DNA of 64,000 bases from the NCBI RefSeq assembly GCF_900102895.1, contig NZ_FNGD01000007.1, positions 186,001-250,000 of the forward strand, read 5' to 3'. Positions within the stretch are counted from its first letter, which is position 1. Every line of letters starts with the position of its first letter. The position numbers and the translations under genes were made by a program. Of this stretch, positions 25,800 through 35,487 are shown piece after piece. The notes beneath the pieces were generated by a model. The model was not told where the DNA came from. It ran no database searches and saw only the letters and a list, made by a program, of their open reading frames with translations. The stretch comes from Arthrobacter sp. ov407 (lineage in GTDB: Bacteria; Actinomycetota; Actinomycetes; Actinomycetales; Micrococcaceae).

Positions 25800-26816
25800 T
25801 CAGGACCTGCGGACCGAGGTGGCAATCACCGTTACCGCATGTTCAACGGCATAGACGGGATCGCGCGAAAGCCCCTTGACCTGGGCGTCCGCTTCGGCGG
25901 TTACCTGGATGGAGCGGACCAGCCCCTCTGGCGTCCAGCGCCGAACTTCCCGCTGGGCCTGTTCGACGAGCCAGGGCTGCATTCCCAGTTGCTTGGCGAT
26001 CTGCGAGGACGACCCCTGCGCGCCGGCCACCTTGGCCAGGGAACGCAGCTTGGACGCCAGGGCCGCCACGATCGGTACCGGGTCCGCACCGGTGGCCAGG
26101 GCGTGGCGGAGCGTGGAGAGGGCCAGCGGGCCGTTGCCGGCCATCGCGGCGTCGGCGACCTTGAAGCCCGTTGCCTCGACCCGGCCGCCGTAGTACTTGT
26201 CCACCATCGCAGCGTCCACGCCGGTGGTGGCGTCAGCGATCAGCTGGCTGCAGGCGGCGGCGAGTTCCGCGAGCTGCGCGCCGACCGCATTGACGAGGGC
26301 GTGCACGGCGTCGGGTTCGATACGACGGGAGGCGGTCTTGAACTCGGACGTGACGAAGGCGATCTTCTCGGCGTCTTTCTTGAGCGGCTGGCAGTCGACA
26401 ACGGGCCAGCCCGCGGCCTTGATGGCGTCCAGCAACTTCTTGCCGCGGACTCCCCCGCCGTGGCGGAGCACCAGAACGGCGTCCGGTTCCGGCTGCGCCA
26501 CATATTTCAGGGCATCGGCGAGGAAGGCATCGTTCATCGCCTCGAGCCCGTCGACCTCGATGAGCTTCTGTTCGCCGAACAGTGAAGGGCTGACGTTCAT
26601 GGCCAGCGACCCGGCCGCGTAGCTGCCGGCATTGAGCCGGGTAATTTCGACGTCGGGCGCCGCCTCGCGGACCTGCCCGCGGATACGGTCCATTGCACGC
26701 GAACCCAAATAGTCTTCCGGGCCGCCCACCAGGACTACGGCAGCCGGTGTCACGTCGCGCCAGGTGGCGGTGTTCGACGCCGAGGTCCTGGGCCGTTGGG
26801 TCTGGGCAGCAGCCAC
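25800..26816 (-). CDS. holA: DNA polymerase III subunit delta
   Basis: The clamp-loader delta subunit (338 aa), which opens the beta clamp. The N-terminal AAA-like domain begins VVLVGGPEDYLGSRAMDRI, the beta-binding region is NVSPSLFGEQKLIEVDGLE, and the C-terminal collar helices contain QLGMQPWLVEQAQREVRRW. The GTG start has GGGAGGA 7 nt upstream. Its first 67 nt overlap the 3' end of comEC, as the two are co-transcribed. Confidence 0.95.
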   Translation of the reverse strand: MAAAQTQRPRTSASNTATWRDVTPAAVVLVGGPEDYLGSRAMDRIRGQVREAAPDVEITRLNAGSYAAGSLAMNVSPSLFGEQKLIEVDGLEAMNDAFLADALKYVAQPEPDAVLVLRHGGGVRGKKLLDAIKAAGWPVVDCQPLKKDAEKIAFVTSEFKTASRRIEPDAVHALVNAVGAQLAELAAACSQLIADATTGVDAAMVDKYYGGRVEATGFKVADAAMAGNGPLALSTLRHALATGADPVPIVAALASKLRSLAKVAGAQGSSSQIAKQLGMQPWLVEQAQREVRRWTPEGLVRSIQVTAEADAQVKGLSRDPVYAVEHAVTVIATSVRRS

Positions 26817-29014
26817 TCGTGATTCCTCCCGGAAGTTGGTTTGCGAACTCTAAGCGTCCCACGCCCGGACCGGTGCTCCAAGCCGCGCCGGCCGGCCTGC
26901 CGGGAGGCTGGCCGTGCCGCCGCAACCGAGCGACTTTCGAGGACGGCGACGACCCGCGCGTGTGCCGCCAGGGCGGCCCGAACAACCGGGACCGGGTGCA
27001 GGGCCAGCCACGCCGCTGCCAGCACGGTCGCGGAAAAGATGCCCATGGTGGCTGCGCCGAAGGCCCCTTCCGGCCAGGGCAGCGCGGCGCCCGGGAGTGC
27101 CGCGAAGCACCGGGCGATTCCGGCTACTGCGCCTGCGAAGAAAGCAGCAGCGATCATAAGGAGCTCCGCTGCGGCAGGGACTGCGGGCAGGAGCGCCGCA
27201 GCGGCCGTGCCGAGGAGTGTCACTGGCGCCACGAGCCCCGCAGCAGCCACGTTCGCTGGCAGGGCGTAAGCGCCGAACTGCGGCTGCAACAGCACGATCG
27301 CCGGAGCGCAGAACAGCTGGGCGGACAGGGGTACGGCAACGCCGGCTGCCGCCCAGCGCGGCACCGCGGGTGGCAGCCAGTCCATGATGCGGCGTCCGGT
27401 GACCACGATTCCCAGCGTGGCCAGCACAGAGAGCAGGAATCCGAAGCTGGTGGCAAGGATCGGCTGCGCCAACAGCAGACCAATGATGGCAACGCACAGC
27501 AGGCTGAGTCCGCGCCCTGCGCGACCAAAGGCCATGGACGCGAGCCCGACGCTGCCCATAAGCGCGGCCCGCAGCACACTGGGATCCGGTCCCACCATGA
27601 GGACGAACAGGCCGAGCCCCGCGAGACTGGCCACGGCGGCTGCCATGCGCGGAAGGCGCAGCGTGCGGGCAGCGAGCAGCAGCGTGCCCAGGATCAGGCT
27701 GCAGTTCGCACCGCTGACGGCAGTCAGGTGCGTCATCCCCACCGTCTTCATGGCGGCTTCCAATTCCGCGTCCAGGGCGCTGGTGTCGCCGGTGACCATC
27801 CCGGGCAGCAGCCCGCCGGCGTCGCCGCCGAAACGTCCCGCCGCGGTGGTGAAGGCGCGGCGCAGCTCACCGGGACCCTGTTGCCAGGGCCCGGGTCCCC
27901 GCAACACCGTTGGAGCGGACGTCGCCGTTAGGATTCCCGCGTCCGGCTCCCCCGGCGCGGCCGGCCGGAGCTTGCCCGTAGCGCGCAGGCGCTGGCCCGG
28001 AACTGGGTGTTCCCACGCCGCTCCACCCATGACGACGAGCCGGGCGTCTCCGGCGACCCTGTGGCCGCCGAAGGTCATCGCCTTCAGCATCACCGGGACT
28101 GCCCAACGGTCGGCCAGTCCGCCGGCCCCGGGAATCCTGAGCCGCCGCGGGGCACCCGCAATTTCCAGTTCCGCGACGACAGCCGCGCGCGCGGCCACGG
28201 CCTCAGCGATGGCGCCATCATGCCGCCAGGACGCCTCGACGGCGGCATGCGCGGCCGCCGCGAGGGACAGCAACAGCGCCACAGCCACCGTGGCGCGAAG
28301 GCTGCGTCCTGCCGCCAGCCGGGGACGGGGGCCATGCCTGGCGGCTTCCCGCACAACCCCGGCGCTCCGAATCCTGGCGCTCCGAACCCTTGCGCTTTTC
28401 ATTGTGCCGCGACCGAACCCAGCGCGGCCGGTGTTGCCGCGGCCGGCCAAGAACAGCAAGATTCCCGCGGCCGCCGCCAGTGCCGCGCAGAGACCCGCCA
28501 GCCCTGCAGGGGACAACCAGTTTCCAGACGCCGCGGTCCCCCAGACAAGGAGGGCGGGCAGCACCAGCCGAAGGTCCGTCCGCCGTGTCCGTTCCGTGAG
28601 TCGTCGACGCAAGGCGGTGTCACGCGCGGCCCGGGACAGCAGGCTTTCGGTGACGTACCCGGTCAGGTGCCCGCGAGGGAGCCGCCCCAGGCGCCCTGGG
28701 GAGCCCGGGAGGCGCTTCGCACCCTGGCTCGCAGGCGAGCTGCCACCGGGCTGCAGACCGTGGGCTTCTGGCGCGGGCGTTCCCGATCCGCGGACACGGC
28801 CGTCGCCCGCCGGGGCATCCCGTTCCGCGTGCGCCGGGGAATGGACGGCCGCGTCGACGTAGCGCTGCCAGCGGCTCAGCGGGGCTGCCGCAGAACCCCG
28901 CAGGCCGGTCCGACCCGCGCCACGGCGTGCCACGTCGTGCGGTGCCACGGCGTGGCGTGCCACATCATGCGGTGCCATGTCCTGCCGCCCTACGTCAGCG
29001 TCCCGCCCTGCCAT
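26750..29014 (-). CDS. comEC: ComEC/Rec2-family DNA uptake channel without a metallo-beta-lactamase domain
   Basis: A 754-aa polytopic membrane protein expected to pass single-stranded DNA into the cell. A long charged N-terminus (1-150) precedes hydrophobic segments, a DUF4131/OB-like region (about 250-340) and the Competence domain with TGDTSALDAELEAAMKTVGMTHLTAVSGANCSLI (written in pieces here: TGDTSALD, MTHLTAVSGANCSL) and about eight helices to residue 690. The C-terminal nuclease-like Lactamase_B domain found in many ComECs is absent. The ATG is 1 nt past the comEA stop, which supports this start. It overlaps holA by 67 nt. Confidence 0.9.
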   Translation of the reverse strand: MAGRDADVGRQDMAPHDVARHAVAPHDVARRGAGRTGLRGSAAAPLSRWQRYVDAAVHSPAHAERDAPAGDGRVRGSGTPAPEAHGLQPGGSSPASQGAKRLPGSPGRLGRLPRGHLTGYVTESLLSRAARDTALRRRLTERTRRTDLRLVLPALLVWGTAASGNWLSPAGLAGLCAALAAAAGILLFLAGRGNTGRAGFGRGTMKSARVRSARIRSAGVVREAARHGPRPRLAAGRSLRATVAVALLLSLAAAAHAAVEASWRHDGAIAEAVAARAAVVAELEIAGAPRRLRIPGAGGLADRWAVPVMLKAMTFGGHRVAGDARLVVMGGAAWEHPVPGQRLRATGKLRPAAPGEPDAGILTATSAPTVLRGPGPWQQGPGELRRAFTTAAGRFGGDAGGLLPGMVTGDTSALDAELEAAMKTVGMTHLTAVSGANCSLILGTLLLAARTLRLPRMAAAVASLAGLGLFVLMVGPDPSVLRAALMGSVGLASMAFGRAGRGLSLLCVAIIGLLLAQPILATSFGFLLSVLATLGIVVTGRRIMDWLPPAVPRWAAAGVAVPLSAQLFCAPAIVLLQPQFGAYALPANVAAAGLVAPVTLLGTAAAALLPAVPAAAELLMIAAAFFAGAVAGIARCFAALPGAALPWPEGAFGAATMGIFSATVLAAAWLALHPVPVVRAALAAHARVVAVLESRSVAAARPASRQAGRRGLEHRSGRGTLRVRKPTSGRNHEWLLPRPNGPGPRRRTPPPGAT

Positions 29015-29015
29015 C

Positions 29016-30050
29016 TCAGATGCCCACTAACGGGAGCAGGGCCTCGAGCAACTTCGGACCGATTCCGTCAACTGCGTCGAGCTCCTGCACGGTCTTGAAG
29101 CGCCCGTGCTGTTGACGCCAGTCCACGATGCGCTGCGCCAAGACCGGGCCGACGCGCGGGAGAGTCCCCAGTTCCTCAAGGCTGGCGGTGTTGAGGTTGA
29201 TCTTTCCGCCACCGCTGCCTGGCCTCGTGCCGCCTGTGGCGGAACCGGGCGCAGGTGAGCCGCCCGGGGATGCATCCGTCTGATCGGGTTCGCCGCGGAT
29301 GGGCACCAGGACCTTCTGGCCGTCCTCCAGCACGGCTGCCAGGTTGAGCCGGTCCGGATCCGCCGTGTCCTTGGCCCCGCCCGCAGCCAGGATTGCTTCG
29401 TACAGCCGGCTTCCCGCCGGCAGCTGAACCACCCCCGGCCTGAGCACGGCGCCGGCAACATGAACCTCGATGCTTTCCGGCCCCGGGCTGGGATCTTCTC
29501 CCGGCGGCGCGATGCTTTGGCCGGCTGCCGGATCGGGTGCTTCCTCCGCGGCCGGGGCGGACTCACTGAGCGCGACCACCTGCGCGCCGCCGGTGCCGGC
29601 CTGCCACCAGAAGCAGCCGCCCAACACCGCGGCGAGGACGCCCAGCAGAGCCGCCGCCCGCAGACCCGTCCTGGCCCGCAACCATGCGGAGAGCGGCGCC
29701 CTTGCTACGTCCCCGCCTCCGGAGAGCTGCACGGCATCCGTTCCGGCGCCGCCGCCGGCACGGCGCCTGCCGGCGGCGCAGAGAGAAGCGCAGACGGGAG
29801 CGGCGGCCAGGGACGCGACGGGGAGGCCAGATGCCGGCACTTCCAACAGCCCCGAGGACAGATCCGCCGCCCGGTGCGCGTCCACCGACATCCCCGTACT
29901 CCCGGCCTGCGACGAATCTCCGGCGCCGCCTGCGGACGGTAAATCAACGGCGTCTCCGGCGTCTCCGGCATCTCGCAGCGTCGCCGCCAGGCGTTCCCGG
30001 GCAACCCCAACGCCCAAGGCGGATGTGGCTCCCGGGATCCGACGTGACAT
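29016..30050 (-). CDS. comEA: ComEA-like DNA receptor (SLBB plus helix-hairpin-helix)
   Basis: A 344-aa membrane-anchored DNA-binding protein. A long cytosolic N-terminus is followed by one transmembrane helix (about 137-157, AAALLGVLAAVLGGCFWW), an SLBB domain (about 192-250, VHVAGAVLRPGVVQLPAG) and a C-terminal double HhH DNA-binding domain (about 283-344, INLNTASLEELGTLPRVGPVLA). The N-terminal extension is unusual for ComEA. TAGAGT ends 6 nt before the ATG, so the mRNA is probably leaderless. It is followed at once by comEC. Confidence 0.92.
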   Translation of the reverse strand: MSRRIPGATSALGVGVARERLAATLRDAGDAGDAVDLPSAGGAGDSSQAGSTGMSVDAHRAADLSSGLLEVPASGLPVASLAAAPVCASLCAAGRRRAGGGAGTDAVQLSGGGDVARAPLSAWLRARTGLRAAALLGVLAAVLGGCFWWQAGTGGAQVVALSESAPAAEEAPDPAAGQSIAPPGEDPSPGPESIEVHVAGAVLRPGVVQLPAGSRLYEAILAAGGAKDTADPDRLNLAAVLEDGQKVLVPIRGEPDQTDASPGGSPAPGSATGGTRPGSGGGKINLNTASLEELGTLPRVGPVLAQRIVDWRQQHGRFKTVQELDAVDGIGPKLLEALLPLVGI

Positions 30051-30056
30051 GGAACG

Positions 30057-30062
30057 ACTCTA
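30057..30062 (-). promoter_or_regulatory. -10 box of comEA-comEC-holA (leaderless)
   Basis: TAGAGT on the minus strand, 6 nt before the comEA ATG. No good -35. Confidence 0.5.
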
Positions 30063-30272
30063 GGAAACCCTCACCCGCACCGACATCCGGCACCACTCGT
30101 ATGTGGAAATACCTGAGTAATACGCGTAATTTCGCGGCACCGGGCAAGTATTCCCTACGCTGGTGCCCACCAGGACCCGGTGGTAACGTCTGCATCCAAT
30201 CGAGAAGACTGCCGGCTGGGGGCAACTCTGATCGCCTGGATGTCACCATCAAGCGTCGAAAGCTGGTGTGCA

Positions 30273-31172
30273 ATGAAGTGGTTGTTTGGGCCGGCGGCGG
30301 TCATGGCTCTTGGCGGCGCTATGCTGCCAGCCCCGCCTGCGGTGGCAGACACAACGCAAGCTACCTCAACCCAGATCGTCAACATTTCCCTTGACGGCGG
30401 TTTCTGCCCGCAGCACGGCCTCTACGGCATAGCGCATGTGACGGTTGACGGCACGGCAGGAATGAGGGCCGACCAGAATTTCATCTGGACCACGCAGACG
30501 GCCGCCACGTCGATTCACTCGGTTCCGCCGGGGGGCGCCGTCGGTAATTTCACGGTTGTCTACCACTGCAACGTCCAGGTGCTCTGGTGGCTGGAGCCTG
30601 GGGGCTCCCGTAGGGTGACTGCGGCCCTTTGGGTCAACGGCTCGAGCCCGCAGCCCAGCTACACCATCAAGCCGGGCCGGCAGTCGTCCCAGACGACGCC
30701 TCCGCTGACTCCCTCGCAGGCGCCCCAGCCGACGCCATCCCAGGCGCTCCAGCCGACAACTCTGCCGACGACTCCTCTGACGACCTCGCCCTCGCCCTCG
30801 CAGACACTCCAGCCAACGACCCCGCTGACGCTGACGCCTCCGCCGCAGGCGGTCGAGCCGACTCCCTCGCCGTCACTTCCACTGACGCTGACGCCGACGC
30901 CACCGCAGGCGCTCCAGCCGGCTCCCTCGCCGTCACTTCCACTGACGCTGACGCCGACGCCACCGCAGGCGCTCCAGCCGCCCCCCTCGCCGTCGACACC
31001 GCTGACGCCGACGCCCCAGGCGGTCGAGCCGACTCCCTCGCCGTCACTTCCACTGACGCCGACGCCGACGCCACCGCAGACACTCGAGCCAACGCTTCCG
31101 CCGACGCCGACGTCCTCGCCGACCTCCCAGGAGACATCTGCGCTAACGCAGTCGCCCACGCCTACCCCGTGA
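30273..31172 (+). CDS. Secreted protein with a long Pro/Thr/Ser-rich repeat tail
   Basis: A 299-aa protein. The signal peptide starts MKWLFGPAAVMALGGAML and probably is cut after AVA. A small globular domain (about 30-130) has two Cys (GGFCPQHG, VYHCNVQ) that could pair, and Trp-rich strands. From about residue 135 to the end it is a PT-rich tail built partly of 20-residue repeats (PPQALQPAPSPSLPLTLTPT). There is no LPXTG or membrane anchor. I do not recognise the globular domain. A start at 30180 is possible but would bury the signal peptide. Confidence 0.75.
   Translation: MKWLFGPAAVMALGGAMLPAPPAVADTTQATSTQIVNISLDGGFCPQHGLYGIAHVTVDGTAGMRADQNFIWTTQTAATSIHSVPPGGAVGNFTVVYHCNVQVLWWLEPGGSRRVTAALWVNGSSPQPSYTIKPGRQSSQTTPPLTPSQAPQPTPSQALQPTTLPTTPLTTSPSPSQTLQPTTPLTLTPPPQAVEPTPSPSLPLTLTPTPPQALQPAPSPSLPLTLTPTPPQALQPPPSPSTPLTPTPQAVEPTPSPSLPLTPTPTPPQTLEPTLPPTPTSSPTSQETSALTQSPTPTP
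30841..31010 (+). repeat. 60-bp in-frame tandem repeat in the PT-rich gene
   Basis: Two copies at 30841-30900 and 30901-30960 are nearly identical, and a third from 30961 is diverged in its second half. The period of exactly 60 bp keeps the reading frame and encodes 20 residues. A further partial copy lies at about 31017-31080. Confidence 0.85.
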
Positions 31173-31193
31173 GACGCAGCGTCAGCCCGGGAT

Positions 31194-31379
31194 TCACTGC
31201 TGGTAGGTGATGTAGGCCTCGTACTGCACCCGCCATTTGTCAGCGGCCTTGGGATCGGGCACGGTGGTGGTGAGGAATTGGACACTTGTCACTTGGCCCT
31301 TGAGGTATTTCAGCCACTTGGTCACCTCTTCGGCAACGTCGCGGTCGAACTGGGCTACGTGGTGCACCTGCATTGCCAT
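31194..31379 (-). CDS. Small hypothetical protein, 61 aa
   Basis: It begins MAMQVHHVAQFDRDVAEEV and continues with TKWLKYLKGQVTSVQFLTTT. GGAGG lies 5 nt before the ATG, so it is very likely translated. The predicted strand-helix-strand pattern and the order 'short strand, charged helix with xxWL, VxSVQF strand' is reminiscent of Cse60-like sporulation proteins, but that link is a guess. It is downstream of degV, 95 nt away, and convergent with the PT-rich gene. Confidence 0.7.
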   Translation of the reverse strand: MAMQVHHVAQFDRDVAEEVTKWLKYLKGQVTSVQFLTTTVPDPKAADKWRVQYEAYITYQQ

Positions 31380-31473
31380 GGCGGCCTCCGGGTTCGCTGG
31401 GGTTCGGTGCAGTGACTGTACCGCCAGCGCCCCCTCGCGACCAGCGTTTCGCCCAACGGGGAGGCCTCCGGTG

Positions 31474-32565
31474 CTAGTCGCCTGCCCGCGCGGTTGCCCG
31501 GCCAGCGCCAGGTTTCCCGCCGTCCAGCTCGCCGGCCGCCGATTCCCCGCGATTCGGAGTGGCGCCGCTGGCCTCGCTGGAGCTCGAGCTTGCGGGGGTG
31601 CTGCCCTCCCCCACGATCACCGCCAGCACACCGAGCCCCGCGTGGGCGGCCAGGACGGCCGGGAGTGCGCTGATCTGGGCCGGCGGACAAGACGGCAATG
31701 CCACGGCCAGGCGCCGGGCAAGCTCCTCGGCCTCGGCCTGGTTTCCGAAATGGTGCACAGCCAGCCGCGCCTGACCGGCAGGGCGGGTGGACGCATCGGC
31801 GGCAACAATTTCTTCCAGCCGTGCGATGGCCTTCGCCGCGGACCGGACCTTTTCCAGCGGGATGATCCGGCCATCATCAACTGCCAGGATGGGTTTGATG
31901 GAGAACATGGTTCCCCAGAGCGAGGCCGCGGCCCCTATCCGGCCGCCCCGGCGCAACTGCTCCAGGCTCGGAACGTAGAAATACACTTTGGTGCGGTCCA
32001 GCCGCTCCTGCGCGAAGGCCAACACGCCGGCCGCATTCCGGCCATCGGCGGCCGCGACGACGGCGCCCTGCACGCCCATCCCCTGCGCCATCCCAACCGT
32101 CCGGGAGTCGAGGACCTCTACCGGGATGCCGACCCGCTGGGCTGCCAGGCGGGCGGCGTCGGCAGTCCCGGACAGTGCGCCGGAGATGTGAATCGAGACC
32201 ACGGACTGGAAGCCACGCTCGCTGGCCGCCCGGTAAGCGTGTTCAAACTGCCCAGGTGACGGACGCGAGGTCTTGACGGGCTTGCCGCTGGCGAGGGCCA
32301 CGGCGATCGTCTCGGCAATGTCGTCCTCACCCTCGCCGTAGATTTCGGCGCCGACCATGACGGGCATCGGGACCACGGTCAGCCCGCCGTCGGCAGTGAA
32401 GGACCGGATCCAGTCCGCGGGCAGCGCGGCCGCAGAGTCCGTGACCACCGCCACTTGGACGACGGCGGCGGGAGCCGTATCGGGGACGCCGCCCCGGGTG
32501 CCCTGCCGAAGGCGAATAAGCCGCTCGCGCAGCCATGGCCAGCCTGACGGTTCGCGGTCTGGCAC
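31474..32565 (-). CDS. DegV family fatty-acid-binding protein
   Basis: A 363-aa protein of the DegV/FakB family, which presents fatty acids to kinases in other Gram-positives. VAVVTDSAAALPADW, KTSRPSPGQFEHAY, SIHISGALSGTADAARLA and DSRTVGMAQGMGV are the family motifs lining the acyl pocket. The N-terminal 35 residues are an extension. The C-terminus ends in a Ser/Gly-rich tail. GTG start with AGGAGG 6 nt upstream. It follows leuS on the same strand, as is common in actinobacteria. Confidence 0.92.
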   Translation of the reverse strand: MPDREPSGWPWLRERLIRLRQGTRGGVPDTAPAAVVQVAVVTDSAAALPADWIRSFTADGGLTVVPMPVMVGAEIYGEGEDDIAETIAVALASGKPVKTSRPSPGQFEHAYRAASERGFQSVVSIHISGALSGTADAARLAAQRVGIPVEVLDSRTVGMAQGMGVQGAVVAAADGRNAAGVLAFAQERLDRTKVYFYVPSLEQLRRGGRIGAAASLWGTMFSIKPILAVDDGRIIPLEKVRSAAKAIARLEEIVAADASTRPAGQARLAVHHFGNQAEAEELARRLAVALPSCPPAQISALPAVLAAHAGLGVLAVIVGEGSTPASSSSSEASGATPNRGESAAGELDGGKPGAGRATARAGD

Positions 32566-32635
32566 GAGGGACCTCCTGCTATCGGGACGCTGAACTTTTT
32601 CTCCGGCCAGGGCAGCCGTGCCCGACGCGTTCTCT

Positions 32636-32669
32636 GCACTGGCCGCCGGTATCAGCCGGCGGCCAGTGC
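32636..32669. terminator. Hairpin after leuS
   Basis: GCACTGGCCGCCGG (32636-32649) pairs perfectly over 14 bp with CCGGCGGCCAGTGC (32656-32669), loop TATCAG. It lies 17 nt past the leuS stop. No T-run follows on the minus strand. Confidence 0.7.
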
Positions 32670-32685
32670 AGGATGGTACGCCCGG

Positions 32686-35211
32686 CTAGGCCGGGACGAT
32701 GTTGACCAGTTTAGGCGCCCGCACGATCACCGTGCGGAGGGCACGGCCGTCGAGGGCGCGCTGGACGTTTTCCGAGGCTAGCGCGAGTTCGCGCAGGTCC
32801 TCCTCAGAGATGTCCGGGGAAACCTCCAGGCGGTCCCGCACCTTGCCCTGCACCTGGACGACGGCGGTGACCGTGTCCTCCACGAGCAAGGCGTCGTCGT
32901 GCGTGGGCCAGCCGGCGTTGGCGACCGAGGCCGGGTGTCCCAGGACGTTCCACAGGTCCTCGGCGGTATACGGCGCAAACAGGCTCAGGATGACGGCAAC
33001 GGCCTCCACGGCTTCGCGGACTGCGGGGTCGGCGCCGCCGGCCCCGGAGTCGATGGTTTTGCGGGTCGCGTTGACCAGCTCCATCAGCTTTGCGACAACC
33101 ACGTTGAACTTGTTGTGGTCCAGCAGGGCCTGCGCATCGGCGATCGTGCGGTGGGTGACGGTGCGCAGTGCACGGTCGCCGGTGGCGAAGTCGACGCCGG
33201 GTGCGCTCGTCACATCCTGGCCGAGGCGCCAGGCACGGGCCAGGAACTTGGCGGAGCCCGACGGCGATACGTCCGCCCAATCGACGTCGTCCTCCGGCGG
33301 GGAGGCGAAGATCATGGTCAGGCGTACGGCGTCCACGCCGAACTTGTCCAGCTGCTCGCCCAGGTCCACGCCGTTGCCCAGTGACTTGCTCATCGCCTTG
33401 CCGCCGTTGAGCACCTGGCCCTGGTTCAGCAGCGCGCGGAAAGGCTCGTCGGCCTCGATCAGGCCGAGGTCGTGGATGACCTTGGTGAAGAACCGCGCAT
33501 AGAGCAGGTGCAGGATGGCGTGCTCCACGCCTCCCACGTACTGGCCGACCGGCATCCAGTCGTTGATCTTCTCCGGATCGAACGGGCCCTCGGTGTATTG
33601 CGGGGAGACGAAGCGCAGGAAGTACCAGGAGGAATCCACGAACGTGTCCATGGTGTCCGTGTCCCGCTTGGCCGGGCCGTGGCAGTTGGGGCACTCGACG
33701 TTGACCCAGCTTTCGACCGCGGCCAGCGGAGACGTGCCCTTCGGGGACAGGTCCTCGCCGCGCAGGTCCGCCGGCAGGGTCACCGGCAGCTGATCGTCCG
33801 GGACCGGGACCTCGCCGCAGGCCGGGCAGTGGATGATGGGGATCGGGGTGCCCCAGAACCGCTGCCGGCTGAGCAGCCAGTCACGCAGGCGGAAGTTCAC
33901 GAACTTCTCGCCGGTGCCCAGCTCACGCAGGATCTCGATGGCGGCCGGGATGGCCTCAGCCTTCGGCAGGCCGTCCAGCGCGCCGGAGTTGATCAGGGTC
34001 CCCTCGCCGGTGGTGGCGATGCCAGTGGCCGCGGGGTCCTCCTGGCCGGTGTCCAGTACTGCCCGGACGGGCAGGTCAAAGGTCTTGGCGAAGTCGAGGT
34101 CGCGCTGGTCATGGGCCGGCACGGCCATGATGGCGCCCGTGCCGTAGTCGGCCAGGACATAGTCCGCGGCCCAGACGGGCAGCTTCTCGCCATTGAGCGG
34201 GTTGGTCGCGTAGCGCCCGGTGAAGACGCCGGTCTTCTCGCGCTCCGTGGACTGGCGCTCAATCTCGGACAGCGCCTTGACCTGTTCGCGGTAGGCGTCC
34301 AGGGCCGCGGAGTGCTCGTTGGTGACCAGTTCGACGGCGAGCGGCGCGTCGGCGGCGACGACGAAGAACGTGGCGCCGTAGAGGGTGTCCGGACGCGTTG
34401 TGAAGACCGTGACTTCCTTGGCGGCCTTGCCGCCGTCGGCTTCGATCACGAAGTTGACGTGGGCGCCCTCGGAGCGGCCGATCCAGTTCTTCTGCATGGC
34501 GAGGACGCGCTCGGGCCAGTGCCCGCGCAGTTCGTCCATGTCATCGAGCAGACGGTCGGCGTAGTCGGTGATCTTGAAGTACCACTGGTTCAAGGACTTC
34601 TTGGTTACGGGCGTGCCACACCGCTCGCAGGCGCCGTTGACTACCTGTTCGTTTGCCAGCACGGTCTGGTCCTTGGGGCACCAGTTGACCGGCGAATTCT
34701 TGCGGTAGGCCAGGCCACGCTCGTAGAAACGGGTGAACAGCCACTGGGTCCAGCGGTAGTACTCCGGGTCGGAGGTGTGCAGCCGACGGGACCAGTCTGC
34801 TGAAATTGCGTAGCGCTTGAACGACGCCGCCTGGGTGTCGATGTTGGCGTACGTCCACTCGCTGGGGTGCGCGTTGCGCTTGATCGCTGCGTTCTCCGCG
34901 GGCAGGCCGAAGGAGTCCCAGCCGATCGGGTGCAGCACGTCGTAGCCCTGCTGGCGCAGGTAGCGCGCCACGACGTCGCCCATCGCGAATGCCTCGGCGT
35001 GACCCATGTGAAGGTCACCGGACGGATACGGGAACATGTCCAGCACGTAGCGGCGTTCCCTTGAGCCGTCGTCGAGCGGCGTGAAGACCTTCAGGTCTTC
35101 CCAGACCTGTGGCCATTTGGCTTCCATTGCCGCGAAGCTGTAGGCACCTTCTTCGGGCCCCTCCGCCGCGGCTGCTGGTGATCCGGTCTGTGTTTCCGGC
35201 TGAACGCTCAC
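32686..35211 (-). CDS. leuS: Leucyl-tRNA synthetase
   Basis: A class I synthetase of 841 aa. HIGH-type motif in [15 protein letters not shown] (near residue 72), the editing domain with [12 protein letters not shown] (about 290), and the KMSKS loop in [12 protein letters not shown] (about 610) are present. Cys motifs [15 protein letters not shown] and ERCGTP mark the zinc-binding insertion. The GTG at 35211 has AGAGG 6 nt upstream and begins [14 protein letters not shown]; the frame is open further upstream only because it reads through the leader RNA. An attenuator with its own leucine peptide lies upstream. Confidence 0.97.
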   Translation of the reverse strand: MSVQPETQTGSPAAAAEGPEEGAYSFAAMEAKWPQVWEDLKVFTPLDDGSRERRYVLDMFPYPSGDLHMGHAEAFAMGDVVARYLRQQGYDVLHPIGWDSFGLPAENAAIKRNAHPSEWTYANIDTQAASFKRYAISADWSRRLHTSDPEYYRWTQWLFTRFYERGLAYRKNSPVNWCPKDQTVLANEQVVNGACERCGTPVTKKSLNQWYFKITDYADRLLDDMDELRGHWPERVLAMQKNWIGRSEGAHVNFVIEADGGKAAKEVTVFTTRPDTLYGATFFVVAADAPLAVELVTNEHSAALDAYREQVKALSEIERQSTEREKTGVFTGRYATNPLNGEKLPVWAADYVLADYGTGAIMAVPAHDQRDLDFAKTFDLPVRAVLDTGQEDPAATGIATTGEGTLINSGALDGLPKAEAIPAAIEILRELGTGEKFVNFRLRDWLLSRQRFWGTPIPIIHCPACGEVPVPDDQLPVTLPADLRGEDLSPKGTSPLAAVESWVNVECPNCHGPAKRDTDTMDTFVDSSWYFLRFVSPQYTEGPFDPEKINDWMPVGQYVGGVEHAILHLLYARFFTKVIHDLGLIEADEPFRALLNQGQVLNGGKAMSKSLGNGVDLGEQLDKFGVDAVRLTMIFASPPEDDVDWADVSPSGSAKFLARAWRLGQDVTSAPGVDFATGDRALRTVTHRTIADAQALLDHNKFNVVVAKLMELVNATRKTIDSGAGGADPAVREAVEAVAVILSLFAPYTAEDLWNVLGHPASVANAGWPTHDDALLVEDTVTAVVQVQGKVRDRLEVSPDISEEDLRELALASENVQRALDGRALRTVIVRAPKLVNIVPA

Positions 35212-35404
35212 TGCTGGCCTCTTCTGTTCTATGCGGCCTGTTATCTCAGGCCTGTCTACCTTCAGGCCTGCCTGCCGCCAGGCCTGTTCACCATCAAGTC
35301 TGCACTGCCACGGCCGGTTGCCCGGCCCTGACTCCATACTGTCCGTACGTCGTACTCCTGCTCTTACTTCGTGCTTTGCGCCCCCGAATTTACCCCGGAC
35401 ACAC

Positions 35405-35428
35405 AAAAGCCCCTCGACATGGAGGGGC
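35405..35428 (-). terminator. Attenuator terminator in the leuS leader
   Basis: GCCCCTC (35428-35422) pairs with GAGGGGC (35415-35409), followed by TTTT (35408-35405). It lies about 60 nt past the leader peptide and about 190 nt before leuS. An intrinsic terminator at this place is expected only in an attenuator. Confidence 0.8.
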
Positions 35429-35487
35429 CGCCGCTCGGCAATCCGGGGACTCTTCGAAATCGAGGTCTCGTCGGGATGCCGGGCGGC
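35412..35487 (-). promoter_or_regulatory. Alternative RNA stems of the leuS attenuator
   Basis: Stem A: 35487-35477 (GCCGC, CGGCA) with 35440-35430 (TGCCG, GCGGC), one internal mismatch. Its left arm starts at the leader stop codon, where a ribosome stalled on the Leu codons would block it. Stem B: CCTCGA (35465-35460) is fully complementary to TCGAGG (35417-35412), which is the right arm of the terminator, so stem B would act as antiterminator. Both pairings are read by eye, without energies. Confidence 0.6.

Noticed and set aside
30841..31080. CRISPR-like regular repeat
   Set aside because: The repeats are in-frame, contiguous and encode 20-residue Pro/Thr units. There are no unique spacers and no cas genes.
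35212..35406. N-terminal extension of LeuRS by 65 residues
   Set aside because: The extension reads through leader RNA just below a terminator, has no homology, and a GTG with a good ribosome site lies at 35211.
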